Source: JAHRAH01 sp051009015 (lineage in GTDB: Bacteria; Pseudomonadota; Gammaproteobacteria; Tethybacterales; Persebacteraceae). From it: a stretch of DNA of 9,772 nt. Where the stretch lies: the NCBI GenBank assembly GCA_051009015.1, contig JBPCWZ010000040.1:1-9772 (forward strand), written 5' to 3'. The notes beneath the pieces are model-generated. The model was given only the letters and a program-made list of their open reading frames with translations, was not told where the DNA came from and made no database searches. This document shows positions 1 to 5,291 of this stretch, one piece after another; the stretch's first letter is position 1; each line of letters begins with the position of its first letter. The position numbers and the translations under genes were made by a program.

Positions 1-2
1 TT

Positions 3-1064
3 GATATCAACTTTCGCCTTAATGTCCCCAAGTGGCATTTTATGAAAATGCGGGCGGATTATTACAAGTTTGACGGCAAAAACGGCAGAAAGGCGGATGT
101 CGGCTTTCGCTACGGCGTGGAGTTGGAAATGCCGTCTTTTCAAGGTTTGCAAGTCGGTGTGTTATACGACGGCGGCTCGGACAAGTTTGGCGGCGATTTG
201 ACCTATACGCACACGATAGGCGAGCCGCCCTTGCGTCATCGCAATAGTGACATTTCCACTCCCGACTTGTTTGCGGCGGTATCGCGGGAATATTCCCAAA
301 GAATCGCGACGGTTGCGACAGTTCCGCCCCCCGTCGTTAGTGTGCGGATAACGCCGCTTTTGACGGTGACGAATGTGATGGTTGCGATGGCGGCGGTGAC
401 GACAAGAATGACGACAAGAATGGATATGACAAGTAATTACTCGGCAAGTGTGCATTTTCTATCGCGGGTGACTCCGGGCGCAGTGCAGGGTGGCTTTGTT
501 GTGATATCCACCAATGTTAAGCGGGTTTTGACTTTGCCGCCCGATAATGGCGCGCGCCCAATAACGCTTAATGTATCGCGCGATTGGCGGAATGAGCCGG
601 GATATACAACCGACGCCAATGCCTTCCGCATAGTTCAGCGCGGCAATGTGCCGGCGGGAAATATCAACTTGCCGCATGGCAGCAATTGGCGTTATTTGGG
701 CGGCACCCGCAATCTCTTTGTGACGATAGTGGAAGGCAGTGAGGATATTATCCGACCATCAACAACCACAACGCTAACAACCCGCACAACCACAACGATG
801 GCGGCGGCGGCAATAAGCACAACAACCCGCATTACGACATTTATGACAACAAGAATCACCCTGACGGCAAACTCGGCAATGACGGATATCCCGCCATTAG
901 ATTCCCGCTTTGACACAAAAGGCGGCAATGACGAAATGGCGGCAGTAGATTCCCGCTTTTCGCCCCCGCCGCCGCCCCCGACATTCCCATCGCCGCCCAA
1001 ACCCGCCTTTTCGTCATTCCCGCAAAAGCGGCAAGCACATTATTCCGGGCTTCGAGCGGCTTAA
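3..1064 (+). CDS. Inverse autotransporter (intimin/invasin-like), 5'-truncated, probably frameshifted
   Basis: The open frame runs in from the window edge, so the start is missing; the ATG at 42 is internal. Bases 3 to about 330 read as outer-membrane beta-barrel strands: alternating aromatic and small residues, the segment FRLNVPKWHF, then GFRYGVELEMP and LQVGVLYDGGSDKFGGDLTY, closing with DLFAAVSREYSQRIATV. This layout fits the end of an inverse autotransporter barrel, which anchors in the outer membrane and exports a C-terminal passenger to the surface. Past base 330 the frame stays open but becomes Met/Val/Thr-rich (360-435), then protein-like again (about 436-740, containing DANAFRIVQRGNVPAGNINL), then Thr-rich (750-890), and finally runs into the repeat island. 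In the two Thr/Val-rich parts another frame gives a far more natural Asp/Asn/Gly-rich protein. I infer a degraded gene or uncorrected indels. Barrel identity is by pattern recognition only; the true C terminus is uncertain. Confidence 0.5.
   Translation, partial: DINFRLNVPKWHFMKMRADYYKFDGKNGRKADVGFRYGVELEMPSFQGLQVGVLYDGGSDKFGGDLTYTHTIGEPPLRHRNSDISTPDLFAAVSREYSQRIATVATVPPPVVSVRITPLLTVTNVMVAMAAVTTRMTTRMDMTSNYSASVHFLSRVTPGAVQGGFVVISTNVKRVLTLPPDNGARPITLNVSRDWRNEPGYTTDANAFRIVQRGNVPAGNINLPHGSNWRYLGGTRNLFVTIVEGSEDIIRPSTTTTLTTRTTTTMAAAAISTTTRITTFMTTRITLTANSAMTDIPPLDSRFDTKGGNDEMAAVDSRFSPPPPPPTFPSPPKPAFSSFPQKRQAHYSGLRAA
398..421 (+). repeat. Perfect 12-base tandem duplication
   Basis: The unit GACGACAAGAAT occurs twice in direct succession (398-409 and 410-421). 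In the frame starting at base 362 it encodes Asp-Asp-Lys-Asn twice, inside an Asp/Gly-rich run that ends at the TAA at 434. In the long open frame it encodes Thr-Thr-Arg-Met twice. Confidence 0.8.
1011..1031. repeat. Half/degenerate ATTCCCGC palindrome
   Basis: CGTCATTCCCGC followed by AAAAGCGG matches the first two-thirds of the complete element at 1084-1112 but lacks the closing GGAAT. It is best read as a truncated copy. Confidence 0.6.
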
Positions 1065-1082
1065 CCCGCCCCGCCCCCTCTT

Positions 1083-1112
1083 TCGTCATTCCCGCGAAAG
1101 CGGGAATCCAAC
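1083..1112. repeat. ATTCCCGC-N4-GCGGGAAT palindrome, left arm of larger inverted repeat
   Basis: ATTCCCGC (1088-1095), loop GAAA, GCGGGAAT (1100-1107), with flanks CGTC and CCAAC. The whole 30 bases are the exact reverse complement of 1207-1236. The core resembles the dRS3-like and VIPAKAGIQ-type dispersed repeats known from Neisseria and many other proteobacteria. Confidence 0.85.
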
Positions 1113-1183
1113 GCCGCCGCAATGGCGGCGGCACTTTGCGAGGTTGTCTTCGGCGGTTGTTTATGCCATTCCGGGCGGGCGGG

Positions 1184-1206
1184 ACATTGACGCAAAGCGT
1201 CAATGT
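1184..1206. repeat. Perfect 10-bp hairpin ACATTGACGC/GCGTCAATGT
   Basis: Two perfect 10-base arms (1184-1193 and 1197-1206) are separated by AAA. It lies inside the larger inverted repeat and directly abuts its right arm. There is no T-run, so it is not a classical intrinsic terminator. Confidence 0.8.
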
Positions 1207-1236
1207 GTTGGATTCCCGCTTTCGCGGGAATGACGA
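1207..1236. repeat. ATTCCCGC-N4-GCGGGAAT palindrome, right arm of larger inverted repeat
   Basis: ATTCCCGC (1212-1219), loop TTTC, GCGGGAAT (1224-1231). It is an exact inverted copy of 1083-1112. The 94-base interior between the two arms holds two more hairpins, giving a MITE-like layout of about 154 bases. Confidence 0.85.
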
Positions 1237-1257
1237 TATAAAAGCCCTGTAAGGGCG
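1237..1257. repeat. GCCCT-N3-AGGGC palindromic repeat, copy 1 (inverted)
   Basis: GCCCT (1244-1248), GTA, AGGGC (1252-1256), preceded by TATAAAA. All 21 bases are the exact reverse complement of 1399-1419. Confidence 0.8.
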
Positions 1258-1331
1258 GCACAAAACAACGGCGGCGATGATTATCATGCCGCGCGGGTTT
1301 TGCCGGGCTTTGCCCTGCAAAAGGATGGTAT

Positions 1332-1346
1332 CGCCCTTACAGGGCT
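1332..1346. repeat. GCCCT-N3-AGGGC palindromic repeat, copy 2
   Basis: CGCCCTTACAGGGCT, identical over 15 bases to 1399-1413. Flanks then diverge, although both copies continue into an AT-rich TATA-containing stretch. Confidence 0.75.
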
Positions 1347-1367
1347 ATATTTATCATAACACCGAGT

Positions 1368-1387
1368 CACGGGGCCGTTGCCCCGTG
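1368..1387. repeat. Perfect 8-bp GC hairpin CACGGGGC/GCCCCGTG
   Basis: Arms at 1368-1375 and 1380-1387 with a four-base loop CGTT. It sits between copies 2 and 3 of the GCCCT repeat, so it may be part of a composite repeat unit. No T-run follows on the plus strand. Confidence 0.7.
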
Positions 1388-1398
1388 CTATAACATTT

Positions 1399-1419
1399 CG
1401 CCCTTACAGGGCTTTTATA
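1399..1419. repeat. GCCCT-N3-AGGGC palindromic repeat, copy 3
   Basis: GCCCT (1400-1404), TAC, AGGGC (1408-1412), then TTTTATA. It is the exact reverse complement of copy 1. It is followed at once by a CGCCGC/GCGGCG hairpin (1423-1438). Confidence 0.8.
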
Positions 1420-1449
1420 ACGCGCCGCTTGCGCGGCGATGATTCAGGA

Positions 1450-1474
1450 GATTCCCGCTTTCGCGGGAATGACG
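1450..1474. repeat. ATTCCCGC-N4-GCGGGAAT palindrome, third complete copy
   Basis: Stem ATTCCCGC (1451-1458), loop TTTC, GCGGGAAT (1463-1470), then GACG. The 25 bases are identical, in the same orientation, to 1211-1235. Confidence 0.85.
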
Positions 1475-1481
1475 GCTTTAT

Positions 1482-1507
1482 GGATTCCCGCCTGCGCGGG
1501 AATGACA
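1482..1507. repeat. ATTCCCGC-N4-GCGGGAAT palindrome, fourth copy, 3' of smpB
   Basis: Stem ATTCCCGC (1484-1491), loop CTGC, GCGGGAAT (1496-1503). It lies about 25 bases beyond the smpB stop and could act as a weak hairpin end for the dnaB-ratA/rnfH-smpB transcript. The minus strand shows no T-run after the stem, so intrinsic termination is not proven. Confidence 0.75.
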
Positions 1508-1529
1508 AACGAGGCGGGGAATGCGGTTG

Positions 1530-2057
1530 TTATGTTTTTCGGGGGGTTGTTTTCAGGATTCTTTGCTGGTCGCGTTTCCATTGTTTTTGTTTGAGGGTTT
1601 CGCGGCGGTCGTGCTTTTTTTTGCCGCGCGCCAAACCGATGGAAAGTTTTATCTTGCCGCGCAAAAGATGCATCCGCAAAGGGATTATTGTCAAGCCCGC
1701 CTGCTTCACCTTGCCGCGCAGGCGTTCTATCTCTTTTGCCTGCAGCAGAAGTTTGCGGCTGCGCACGGGGTCGGCTTCTTTGTGTGTGGAAGTCGTCGCC
1801 AATGGCGAAAAGTGCGCGCCGAGCAAAAACACTTCGCCGCGCGATGCGCTGACATAGGCTTCGTTGATTTGCGCCCGCCCCGCCCGCGCGGCTTTGACTT
1901 CCCATCCTTCCAATGCCATTCCCGCCGTCATTGTTTCCAGTATGAAATAATCGTGCCGCGCGCTGCGGCAGTCGGCAAGCGTCTTTTCCGCCGGTTGCGG
2001 CTTTGGCTTTGTCGCCGGTTTTTGTTGTTTTGTTGGCGTTGGCGTTGGCTTTGGCAT
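1530..2057 (-). CDS. smpB: SsrA-binding protein SmpB
   Basis: SmpB binds tmRNA and brings it to stalled ribosomes for trans-translation, which rescues the ribosome and tags the incomplete peptide. Family signatures run in order: SARHDYFILET, GMALEGWEVKAARAGRAQINEAYV, GEVFLLGAHFSPL, ADPVRSRKLLL, then GLARGKKKHDRRE and WKRDQQRIL in the basic tail that enters the decoding centre. It has 175 residues against a usual 150-165. The excess is a Lys/Pro/Thr/Gln-rich N terminus of about 30 residues, starting PKPTPTPTK, before the conserved core. The ATG at 2057 lies 5 bases after the upstream stop and has no Shine-Dalgarno, so translational coupling is likely. It is last in the dnaB operon and ends beside the repeat island. 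The extension could reflect a start placed too early, but no better start is visible before the core. Confidence 0.95.
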   Translation of the reverse strand: MPKPTPTPTKQQKPATKPKPQPAEKTLADCRSARHDYFILETMTAGMALEGWEVKAARAGRAQINEAYVSASRGEVFLLGAHFSPLATTSTHKEADPVRSRKLLLQAKEIERLRGKVKQAGLTIIPLRMHLLRGKIKLSIGLARGKKKHDRRETLKQKQWKRDQQRILKTTPRKT

Positions 2058-2062
2058 TGTTG

Positions 2063-2782
2063 TTATGCTTTTTGCGCCCGGGCTTTTCTTGCCGCGCGCG
2101 GGTCAATGGCGAGCGGCTCGTATATCTCCACTCTGTCGCCTTCGCTGATGGTTGTTTGCGGCGGTTTTTGCCGCCCCCAGATTCCCACTTTTGCCTCCGC
2201 GTCTTCCGCGGGCAACTTCGCCCCCGCCGCCCGCGCGGCATCAAGGATTGTCGCGCCTTTTGGCATTGTTAACTCCCTGCTCCAATAGTGTCCGTCGTCG
2301 CCCGCGCCGACAACTTCTATTTTTATCTCCCTCGCGCCATATAAATCTCGGGCGCGGGCGGCGAAGCATTCGGCAAAACGGCAAAAAAACCTGTCAAACA
2401 TTGTTGAGAATATCGCCGCCATCATTTTGTTGCCGAAGTCATATTCCAAATCCAGCACCGTGCGGCAGCCGCCTTTTGCCGCGTCAAAACGCCATTCGCC
2501 GCGCAAAGACGACAAAGCGGAAAAACCGCCGCCGCCCGCCAGAGTCATCGTTATTTGCGCCGGTTTGCGGTGCGTGTTGTCGGTGGAAAAAGCCGCCTTT
2601 AAGCCGCGGTAGTTTATGTGCAAAGTCGCCGATACTTGCTGCTCTTGTGTTTGCGGGTTTGTTTGCCCGCGCCGGACATCCGCCCCCGCGCACCACGGCA
2701 AAAACTGCGGATAGCGCTCTATGTCATCGGCAACGGCAAACATTTCTTCCGCCGTGTAGGGGAGTGTTATATCCCGCCGCAT
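2063..2782 (-). CDS. RatA-RnfH (RatA-RatB) fusion protein
   Basis: One 239-residue frame joins two proteins normally encoded by adjacent genes. Residues 1 to about 151 are a START/polyketide-cyclase-fold RatA (Coq10-like) domain: YTAEEMFAVADDIERYPQFL at the start, then LRGEWRF, VLDLEYDFGNKM and FAARARDLYGAR. Coq10 relatives bind quinones; E. coli RatA has been reported to act on ribosome subunit association. Residues 152-239 are a beta-grasp RnfH (UPF0125, RatB) domain: MPKGATILDAARAAG, KVGIWGR, EGDRVEIYEPLAIDPRAARK. The fusion point is direct, without a linker. The gene starts 3 bases after the dnaB stop and is followed 5 bases later by smpB, the classic neighbour of ratA-rnfH on the opposite strand in E. 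coli. No Shine-Dalgarno is visible. Domain assignments are confident; the function of the fused form is unknown. Confidence 0.9.
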   Translation of the reverse strand: MRRDITLPYTAEEMFAVADDIERYPQFLPWCAGADVRRGQTNPQTQEQQVSATLHINYRGLKAAFSTDNTHRKPAQITMTLAGGGGFSALSSLRGEWRFDAAKGGCRTVLDLEYDFGNKMMAAIFSTMFDRFFCRFAECFAARARDLYGAREIKIEVVGAGDDGHYWSRELTMPKGATILDAARAAGAKLPAEDAEAKVGIWGRQKPPQTTISEGDRVEIYEPLAIDPRAARKARAQKA

Positions 2783-2785
2783 TGT

Positions 2786-4273
2786 CTAAAAATTACTCGC
2801 GCCGCCATCGTCATAACCGCCGCCGCCGCTTTCATATCCGCCCGCATTGTCATAACCGGCGTCTTCCGCCTGACGAAACAACGAAAAGCGCTTTTGGAAT
2901 CTGACTTTTACTTTGCCAACCGGACCATTGCGCTGTTTGGCGATTTCCAGCATAATGTCGGCGACATCGGGCTGTTCGACATTTTCGCCTTCCGCCGCGG
3001 CATTTGCCGGATACAAAAACATGATTAAATCCGCATCCTGTTCTATCGCCCCGCTGTCGCGCAAGTCGGACATTTGCGGGCGTTTGTCTGTCCTGCCTTC
3101 CACGCTGCGGTTCAGTTGCGAAAGGGCGACGACCGGCGCGCCCATTTCTTTGGCGAGTGCTTTTAATCCGCGGCTTATTGCCGATACTTCTTCCACCCGG
3201 TTATCGCCGATTCTGGCATCGGGCGGGGGGTTCATTATCTGCAGATAATCCACGATAATCATCTTCAGGGCGATGCCATCCGCCAGAAGTTTGCGCCGCA
3301 AGCGGCGGGCGCGGGCTTTGGCTTCCCAGATATTCAACTGCCCGCTGTCGTCCAGATAGATATGACGCTTTTGCAACTCGGAAACCGCGCCGGATAATGC
3401 GACAAGATTGAGCGATTCGCCGCCGTGTTTGCCGGTGCGAAGTTTTTGCATATCCAATTCATAATGCGAAAGCATGCGCATCGCCAGCGCGTCTTCGCCC
3501 ATCTCCAAACTGAACATAAGCGCGGCGGCGTTGTTTTTTGGCGCGGTTACTTCGCGCATCAGGTTTAGCGCCAGCGCGGTTTTTCCGGTGCCGGGGCGTC
3601 CGGCGATGACGACCAAATCCCCGGCATGCAAACCCTGCGTCCAGTTGTCAAGCCGCGAAAAGCCGGTATTGACGCCGCGAAGTTTGTCAAAATCGCCGCT
3701 GTTAATGACATCGGTCATCTTGGCGAAGTATTTTGCCGCGGGGATTTTTATCGCTACCGGTCCTTTGGCGTTTTGTTCAAAACTGCCGCCGACTTCCAAA
3801 AGCCGCGCTTCCGCCCTGTCTTGCAGTTTGCCCGAATCGTTATCGCCGGGGTGCAGGATTTCTTCTATGCTTTTGTGCAGGGATTCCAGCATCATCCGCC
3901 GATGGGCGGCGGCGCAAACAAGTTTGACATATGCCGGAAGATTGACGGCGGCGGCGCCAATGCTGGCAAGTTCGGCGACATATTCCTCGCCTCCGGCGGC
4001 GGCGAGTTTGCCTTCGTCGCGAAGATGATGCGAAAGCACAACCGGGTCGGCGTATTTGTTGTCTATCAAACGCGCCAGCGTGTCATACAAAACCCGATGG
4101 CGCTTGTCGTAGAAATGCTCGCCTTTCAGCGATGCGGCGATATCGGCATAATAATCGTTATTCAGCATCAGCGCGCCGAGTATCGCCCTTTCGGCATCTA
4201 CGGCATGCGGGGCGGCGGCGGCTTCGTTTGCCGGCGGCGGGGCATTGTGAGGGTTAAAATCCGGCTGCGCCAT
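2786..4273 (-). CDS. dnaB: Replicative DNA helicase DnaB
   Basis: The hexameric ATP-driven helicase that unwinds the replication fork. The N-terminal helical domain (about residues 22-125, beginning PHAVDAERAILGALML) is followed by a linker and the RecA-like core: GVNTGFSRLDNWTQGL at about 200, Walker A GRPGTGKT (225-232), the FSLEM segment with catalytic Glu257, Walker B IIVDYLQIM (339-347), VVALSQLNRSVE (381-392), and RPQMSDLRDSGAIEQDAD with the sensor and arginine-finger region near 398-415. It has 495 residues against a usual 450-475. The extra length is an N-terminal Ala/Pro/Asn stretch and a Gly/Tyr/Asp-rich tail from about 472 ending in SNF. It is first in an operon with ratA-rnfH and smpB. 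A perfect TATAAT lies 6 bases before the ATG and there is no ribosome-binding site. It is not in the frequent rplI-dnaB-alr context. Confidence 0.97.
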   Translation of the reverse strand: MAQPDFNPHNAPPPANEAAAAPHAVDAERAILGALMLNNDYYADIAASLKGEHFYDKRHRVLYDTLARLIDNKYADPVVLSHHLRDEGKLAAAGGEEYVAELASIGAAAVNLPAYVKLVCAAAHRRMMLESLHKSIEEILHPGDNDSGKLQDRAEARLLEVGGSFEQNAKGPVAIKIPAAKYFAKMTDVINSGDFDKLRGVNTGFSRLDNWTQGLHAGDLVVIAGRPGTGKTALALNLMREVTAPKNNAAALMFSLEMGEDALAMRMLSHYELDMQKLRTGKHGGESLNLVALSGAVSELQKRHIYLDDSGQLNIWEAKARARRLRRKLLADGIALKMIIVDYLQIMNPPPDARIGDNRVEEVSAISRGLKALAKEMGAPVVALSQLNRSVEGRTDKRPQMSDLRDSGAIEQDADLIMFLYPANAAAEGENVEQPDVADIMLEIAKQRNGPVGKVKVRFQKRFSLFRQAEDAGYDNAGGYESGGGGYDDGGASNF

Positions 4274-4279
4274 ATCTGC

Positions 4280-4285
4280 ATTATA
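4280..4285 (-). promoter_or_regulatory. Perfect -10 box (TATAAT) of dnaB, implying a leaderless mRNA
   Basis: Reading the minus strand, TATAAT (4285 to 4280) is followed by GCAGAT and then the dnaB ATG (4273-4271). Transcription normally starts about 7 bases past the -10 box, which would be at the A of the ATG. No good -35 match lies 17 bases upstream. Confidence 0.6.
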
Positions 4286-4306
4286 AACGCGGCGGGCGGC
4301 GCGCCC

Positions 4307-4498
4307 TTATTCCGGCAAAATGCCGCTTGTCGCCAGCACGACAATCAGCACAAACAGCAGCACCGAAAACACAACCCGCCATGTCAGCGCGCGCACGGCG
4401 CGAGTGGAATCTTCGCTTTTGCGGAGGATATGGTAAAGCCCGGCTACCAGATTAACCACAATAAAGCAAAGCAAAAGGATAGTGATAATGCGCAACAT
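4307..4498 (-). CDS. DUF2909 twin-transmembrane protein
   Basis: A 63-residue, very hydrophobic protein with two membrane helices: residues 2-22 (LRIITILLLCFIVVNLVAGL) and about 43-60 (VVFSVLLFVLIVVLATSG). They are joined by a charged loop carrying RKSEDSTRAVRALTWR. The length, paired helices and the loop ending in R-A-L-T-x-R match the DUF2909 family of proteobacterial cytochrome-oxidase loci, where it commonly lies next to SURF1. Its molecular role is not established. It is transcribed divergently from SURF1 across a 73-base palindromic region. Its ATG lies 6 bases after a TAGAAT box, with no Shine-Dalgarno. Confidence 0.8.
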   Translation of the reverse strand: MLRIITILLLCFIVVNLVAGLYHILRKSEDSTRAVRALTWRVVFSVLLFVLIVVLATSGILPE

Positions 4499-4503
4499 TG
4501 CCC

Positions 4504-4563
4504 TATTCTACCGCGCCCGCCGCCCAAACCGCAAAGGCGGGCGCGGGCGGAGATAGTAGAATA
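4504..4563. promoter_or_regulatory. Divergent palindromic promoter of DUF2909 and SURF1
   Basis: Outer arms TATTCTAC (4504-4511) and GTAGAATA (4556-4563) are perfect inverted repeats. Each contains a TAGAAT box reading outward (4510 to 4505 on minus, 4557-4562 on plus), five of six matches to TATAAT. Inside lies a perfect 11-bp GC-rich inverted repeat, 4511-4521 and 4536-4546. The -10 boxes end 6 and 9 bases before the two start codons, so both transcripts would be leaderless or nearly so. Confidence 0.5.
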
Positions 4564-4571
4564 ACCCGACA

Positions 4572-5291
4572 ATGCGGCGGATGGTTGTTTTGCGGGCGGG
4601 GGCGGTTTTGGTCATTCTCGCCGGGCTGGCTTTGGCTTATTGGCAGTTCAACCGCGCCGAACAAAAGCGGCAACTGGAAACTCAGGCAAAAACGGCATTG
4701 TCGGCGGCGGCGATAAGCATTACCGCCGCGCCGAAAGACGCATTGCCGGTTTTTCGCCGGGCGCGGGCGCGCGGGATGTATATGGCGGATAAGACGATAT
4801 TGCTGGATAACCGCATTGACAACCGCCGCGCCGGATATCATATCATTACGCCGCTTTTGCTCGCCGATGGCACTGCTTTGGCGATAAATCGCGGATGGCT
4901 GGCGGGCGGCAAAAGTCGCATCCCGCCGCCGGTAGCGCCATCTCCGCCGCCGGGCGAGGTTGTCATTGCCGGTTATCTTACTGCGGACGAAAGTGATGCT
5001 TTTGTGTTGTCGGGGCAAAACCGCGAAGGCGGTAATGGGATAGTTTGGCAAAGGTTGGTGCTGGATGATTATGCGGCGGCGGCGGGGATTACTTTGCTCG
5101 GGCGGGTTTTGGTCGGCGAAGGCGAAGAGGGGCTGACGCCGCCGCCCGCCGCCCGCATTGATTTTCGCTCGGCGCGCAGTGTCGGTTATGCTTTTCAATG
5201 GTTAAGTTTGGCTTTGGTTGCGGCGGTTTTTTATGTTGTGCTGGCGCGGCGCGAAAGGCAAAAAGCCAAAAAAGACGGCAAAAATGATTAA
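4572..5291 (+). CDS. SURF1 family cytochrome oxidase assembly protein
   Basis: SURF1 proteins are inner-membrane factors that help insert heme a into cytochrome c oxidase subunit I. This 239-residue protein has the family plan: an N-terminal helix (about 6-25), the conserved LALAYWQFNRAEQK immediately after it, a periplasmic domain with LDNRIDNRRAGYHIITPL and INRGWL (105-110), and a C-terminal signature SVGYAFQWLSLALVAAVFYV (203-222) forming the second helix. A Lys/Arg-rich cytoplasmic tail closes it. Length is typical. The start at 4572 precedes a second in-frame ATG at 4581. No Shine-Dalgarno is visible and a TAGAAT box ends 9 bases upstream. It overlaps the next gene by 8 bases. No oxidase subunit genes are in the window. 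Confidence 0.92.
   Translation: MRRMVVLRAGAVLVILAGLALAYWQFNRAEQKRQLETQAKTALSAAAISITAAPKDALPVFRRARARGMYMADKTILLDNRIDNRRAGYHIITPLLLADGTALAINRGWLAGGKSRIPPPVAPSPPPGEVVIAGYLTADESDAFVLSGQNREGGNGIVWQRLVLDDYAAAAGITLLGRVLVGEGEEGLTPPPAARIDFRSARSVGYAFQWLSLALVAAVFYVVLARRERQKAKKDGKND

Larger units (their letters stand above)
898..1509. repeat. Gene-free island of dispersed palindromic repeats
   Basis: From about base 898 to the smpB stop at 1530 I see no convincing gene. The stretch is built from palindromes: four complete and one 5'-half ATTCCCGC-type element, two further ATTCCCGCTTT half-elements (898-914 and 945-962), three GCCCT-N3-AGGGC elements, and several GC-rich hairpins. The open frames across it in all six readings are translations of these repeats (VIPAKAGI-like peptides). 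The left edge invades the 3' end of the autotransporter frame. Such elements commonly sit between genes, and their hairpins may stop transcription from either side, here from the rightward autotransporter and the leftward smpB operon. Confidence 0.85.

Noticed and set aside
327..332. C6 tract as a simple one-base phase-variation switch
   Set aside because: Gain or loss of one C leads to a stop within about 20 bases (338 or 349) and not directly into the alternate Asp-rich frame, so a single-base switch does not explain the frame change.
856..1320. Minus-strand open frames of 66-154 residues across the repeat island
   Set aside because: They are translations of the palindromic repeats (IPAKAGIQ- and AFAGMTK-like peptides) with no independent protein character or start signal.
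1368..1440. Intrinsic terminator for the autotransporter or smpB transcripts
   Set aside because: Good hairpins are present, but no U-run follows on the relevant strand, so I list them only as repeats.
898..1509. Possible CRISPR array because of repeated palindromes
   Set aside because: Repeat units differ in family and orientation, and spacing is irregular (from a few to about 95 bases) without uniform spacers or any cas gene.
1521..2288. Plus-strand 255-residue open frame opposite smpB
   Set aside because: It is antisense to the clear SmpB and RatA-RnfH genes and is a Cys/Arg/Phe-rich shadow typical of the GC-skewed codon pattern.
3626..4564. Plus-strand 312-residue open frame opposite dnaB
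   Set aside because: It is antisense to the full DnaB motifs and also crosses the DUF2909 gene; no family resemblance.
4503..5198. Minus-strand 231-residue open frame opposite SURF1
   Set aside because: It is a shadow of SURF1, Arg/Pro/Gln-rich, with no recognisable domain.
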